Shown piece after piece: positions 62,146 through 64,000 of a stretch of DNA of 64,000 nt; positions within the stretch are counted from its first letter, which is position 1; every line of letters begins with the position of its first letter. Source of the stretch: Daejeonella sp. JGW-45 (GTDB lineage: Bacteria > Bacteroidota > Bacteroidia > Sphingobacteriales > Sphingobacteriaceae). The position numbers were made by a program, and so were the translations under genes. The stretch covers positions 310,001 to 374,000 of the forward strand of contig NZ_JARKNC010000008.1 in assembly GCF_029360805.1 (NCBI RefSeq), written 5' to 3'. The notes under the pieces were generated by a model. That model was not told the origin of the DNA. It did not search any database and worked only from the letters and a program-made list of their open reading frames with translations.

Positions 62146-62420
62146 TTGCGCTGTAATTAGCTAAATATCAATTATATACAAAGAACCGGAGTGTACTGGT
62201 AGTTGGTTTGGTAACTGGGCCAAAACGACGGTGTAAAGGTAAGGATTTTCGGATTTGTTTCGATATTTATACTTAACTGCATCTGGAATACGACCCGGGA
62301 AATTTATATTGAGTGCAAGCTTGACCAGCCGGGTTGAAAGGTCTAGGGCAGATGAGATAATTCAAACTCTCAAATAATTTCACTGCCAATTTTATCTTAC
62401 TTTTAGGAAAATAAGGTTTG

Positions 62421-63359
62421 ATGAAGTTTTACGCAGGAGCGACTGACAATAGTTGGTTTAATTATTTAAGCAGGATATCACCTGAAGATGTCAATTTTTG
62501 GCAACCCGGAGGAAATTTGGCTTTTAAATATCTTCAGCCAGGAGAACCGTTTCTGTTTAAATTAAAAAAGCCTTACCATGTTATTGGCGGGCTCGGATTC
62601 TTTTCAAGTCATACTTTTCTCCCGCTTAATATGGCATGGGATGTTTTTGGAGAGAAAAATGGGTGTGGGTCCTTTAATGAGTTCAAGAGATCAATCCTAT
62701 CCTATCGTACAGACAAAGAAAACTCAAACCCAACTATCGGCTGCATCGTTCTGACAAATCCAATATTTTTTAAAACCCAAGATTGGATTCCTGTAGATCA
62801 ATTTATGAGCAAAACCGGCATCGTTCAGGGAAAAGGTTTTGACACCGCAGGTATAGGAAGTGAACTTTGGACCCAGATCAACAACACGCTACAAAAGTAT
62901 CTCCTTTCAAATCCAGAATTCACAGAAAATCCTTTTGTTGTAAATGATTCGGATTGGCCTGGTTACGGAAAGTCGGTTTTACAGAAAGTTCGAATTGGAC
63001 AAAGTGCTTTCAGGGTCTTGGTAACAGATGCATATAGCCGACGATGTTCCATAAGCGGTGAGAAAACCTTGCCAGTTTTGGATGCAGCGCATATTAAGCC
63101 ATACAACGAACAAGGACCACATAATATTTCCAATGGCATTCTTCTTCGATCTGACATGCATAAATTGTTTGATACGGGATATATCACCATTACAAAAGAT
63201 TATAAGGTTGAAATTAGCAAAGCAATCAAAGAAGAATTTGAAAACGGGCGGGAGTACTACCAATATCATGGCAAAGAATTATTGTACCTGCCTGGAAAAG
63301 AAATTGACAGACCCAACCAACAATACATAGAATGGCATAATTCCATTTTCAGGGGTTAA
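62421..63359 (+). CDS. HNH endonuclease with N-terminal recognition-like domain
   Basis: About 312 residues from the ATG at 62421. The N-terminal 170 residues start YAGATDNSWFNYL and include LGFFSSHTFLPLNMAWDVFG, a beta-rich PUA/EVE-like fold such as those used by modification-dependent restriction enzymes. The C-terminal HNH_2 nuclease (about 200-280) has FRVLVTDAYSRRCSISG, then LDAAHIKPYNEQGPHNISNGILLRSDMHKLFDTGYI, with His224, Asn238 and His247 as the likely catalytic and metal residues. It resembles type IV or standalone restriction endonucleases (ScoMcrA-like) active on modified DNA. No methyltransferase is nearby, in line with a modification-dependent enzyme. Position in the tRNA-remnant region suggests a mobile defence gene. 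Confidence 0.8.
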   Translation: MKFYAGATDNSWFNYLSRISPEDVNFWQPGGNLAFKYLQPGEPFLFKLKKPYHVIGGLGFFSSHTFLPLNMAWDVFGEKNGCGSFNEFKRSILSYRTDKENSNPTIGCIVLTNPIFFKTQDWIPVDQFMSKTGIVQGKGFDTAGIGSELWTQINNTLQKYLLSNPEFTENPFVVNDSDWPGYGKSVLQKVRIGQSAFRVLVTDAYSRRCSISGEKTLPVLDAAHIKPYNEQGPHNISNGILLRSDMHKLFDTGYITITKDYKVEISKAIKEEFENGREYYQYHGKELLYLPGKEIDRPNQQYIEWHNSIFRG

Positions 63360-63677
63360 ATATATCGCACCTTGGCATGCATTTCATTTTAGCTTTTGAT
63401 AGAGGCAAAAAATTTGTGCAGGGCCTGGGACGGCAAGGCTTTGCAGCGAAAAAATACTACCCGAAGGCGTGGAGATTTTTTTGTTCAAACCCGGAGGGCA
63501 TGGCCTTGCCAACCGAAGAGGTATAACTTTGCCTCAGCAGAAGCCAAAAAGAAAGGGCTGGATAATTATCACTTGAATCACTGGGGTATGTGATTCTAAG
63601 AAAGAGTAGATAAGTAGCTCAGCAATCGCGTTATAACAGCTGTCAACAAATTAATAATCATAGGTTGTGAACTCATG
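63360..63677. other. Gene-free interval after the HNH gene
   Basis: These 318 bases show no convincing gene. The open frame in the plus direction here lacks protein character. It is A+T-rich at the edges and separates convergent genes. Confidence 0.4.
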
Positions 63678-64000
63678 CTAAATTTTCCTTCGGTTCGAAA
63701 GGGGGATTCCATGGTCGATACAGAGTTCCCAAATTGCATGTTTAACCAGCGAAATGTTGGGATCTGAAATGTAGTAATCTGATAGCCGAGAAAAACGAGA
63801 ACTTAATCCAAAGACTGTTCTGCCACTCATGAACCTCATCAATAAATAATAACATAATTCTTCAAACCGTTTAGGTGTTGGTGCCAGCTTTGTAAGTTCA
63901 GCTATGATCGTGAATGCAATTTGAAGGGAGTTTTCATCACTATGATAGCCACTTAAAATATCAACGGTCGCGGATACAGCCTGATCAATAGTATAGTTGC
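63678..64000 (-). CDS. Partial protein of unknown function, C-terminal end
   Basis: An open frame enters from the right edge of the window and ends with TAG at 63678-63680, giving 106 residues with no start inside. The product is helical and acidic to neutral: IDQAVSATVDILSGYHSDENS, AFTIIAELTKLAPTPKRFEELCYY and LSSRFSRLSDYYISDPNISL. No family is recognised. It is convergent with the HNH endonuclease gene. Codon use and lack of stops over 318 bases support a real gene. Confidence 0.5.
   Translation of the reverse strand, partial: NYTIDQAVSATVDILSGYHSDENSLQIAFTIIAELTKLAPTPKRFEELCYYLLMRFMSGRTVFGLSSRFSRLSDYYISDPNISLVKHAIWELCIDHGIPLSNRRKI

Larger units (their letters stand above)
61940..62420. 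other. Interval with hairpin and tRNA-like remnant
   Basis: These 481 bases hold no gene I can support. They contain the hairpin at 62098-62123 and the tRNA-like remnant at 62126-62145. The rest is A+T-rich DNA that probably contains the promoter of the HNH gene. Confidence 0.5.

Noticed and set aside
62126-62200. Intact tRNA gene on the minus strand
   Set aside because: Only the T-loop and acceptor-like 3' end are present; no D arm, anticodon arm or matching acceptor 5' strand can be formed upstream.
63396-63593. 65-codon plus-strand frame after the HNH gene
   Set aside because: No domain, odd composition and no start signal.

Overview
The window comes from a Bacteroidota chromosome, most likely Sphingobacteriaceae-like (Pedobacter/Mucilaginibacter type). 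The support is a PorP/SprF protein beside a kelch/adhesin with a gliding-motility C-terminal domain (type IX secretion), several Tat-signal periplasmic proteins, sulfatase, DUF4838 and PQQ sugar dehydrogenases, TAnnTTTG-like promoters and A+T-rich leaders without strong Shine-Dalgarno sites. No rRNA, intact tRNA, CRISPR array, prophage or transposase was found.

Layout. 1-9 kb: housekeeping genes: a DeoR tail, a fungal-type prephenate dehydrogenase, a DinB/Crp pair, signal peptidase I, a ligase-associated exonuclease and ATP-dependent DNA ligase, DUF72 and a 6-phosphogluconolactonase-like protein. 9.4-17.7 kb: a hexuronate locus (hydrolase, uxaB, uxaA, uxaC on the minus strand) with a divergent LacI-type regulator, which fits galacturonate or pectin use. 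17.8-20.3 kb: a divergent alanine-racemase-like enzyme in an operon with a class V aminotransferase-fold enzyme. 20.4-31.7 kb: sugar oxidation and polysaccharide genes: two PQQ sugar dehydrogenases (one fused to PKD, cytochrome c and CBM6-like domains), an aldo/keto reductase, pirin, an alpha/beta hydrolase, a sulfatase and a DUF4838 protein. 31.8-38 kb: stress genes: OsmC, YqaE, a Crp regulator with an mhqO/mhqD-like pair, and a Fur/Zur-type regulator with a zinc/cadmium-type P-ATPase. 38.2-43.8 kb: a TIM-barrel isomerase opposite three tandem paralogues of an uncharacterised Tat-exported family. 44.2-46 kb: an EamA transporter and a YdeI-like protein. 47.5-53.8 kb: a complete RND efflux operon. 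54.2-60.2 kb: PorP/SprF and a giant surface protein split by a frameshift. 60.4-64 kb: a PAS-AraC regulator, an orphan Imm5-like immunity protein, an HNH endonuclease and an unknown partial gene, among two tRNA-3'-end-like remnants.

Intergenic DNA is unusually structured. Two near-identical dyad-symmetric elements (34.9-35.4 kb) and a relative with terminal inverted repeats (46.4-46.6 kb) share three GACCCC/GGGGTC hairpin boxes in the same order. A different six-hairpin element (43.9-44.15 kb) shares the GTGTACCCACAA terminus with the first two. Short tandem repeats that can fold back on a complementary copy lie at 10.9-11.0 and 31.7 kb.

The most interesting points are the triplicated Tat family, the hairpin-array elements, the frameshifted T9SS surface protein and the tRNA-remnant island at the right edge. 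Functions are inferred from recognised motifs and context only; no database search was possible.
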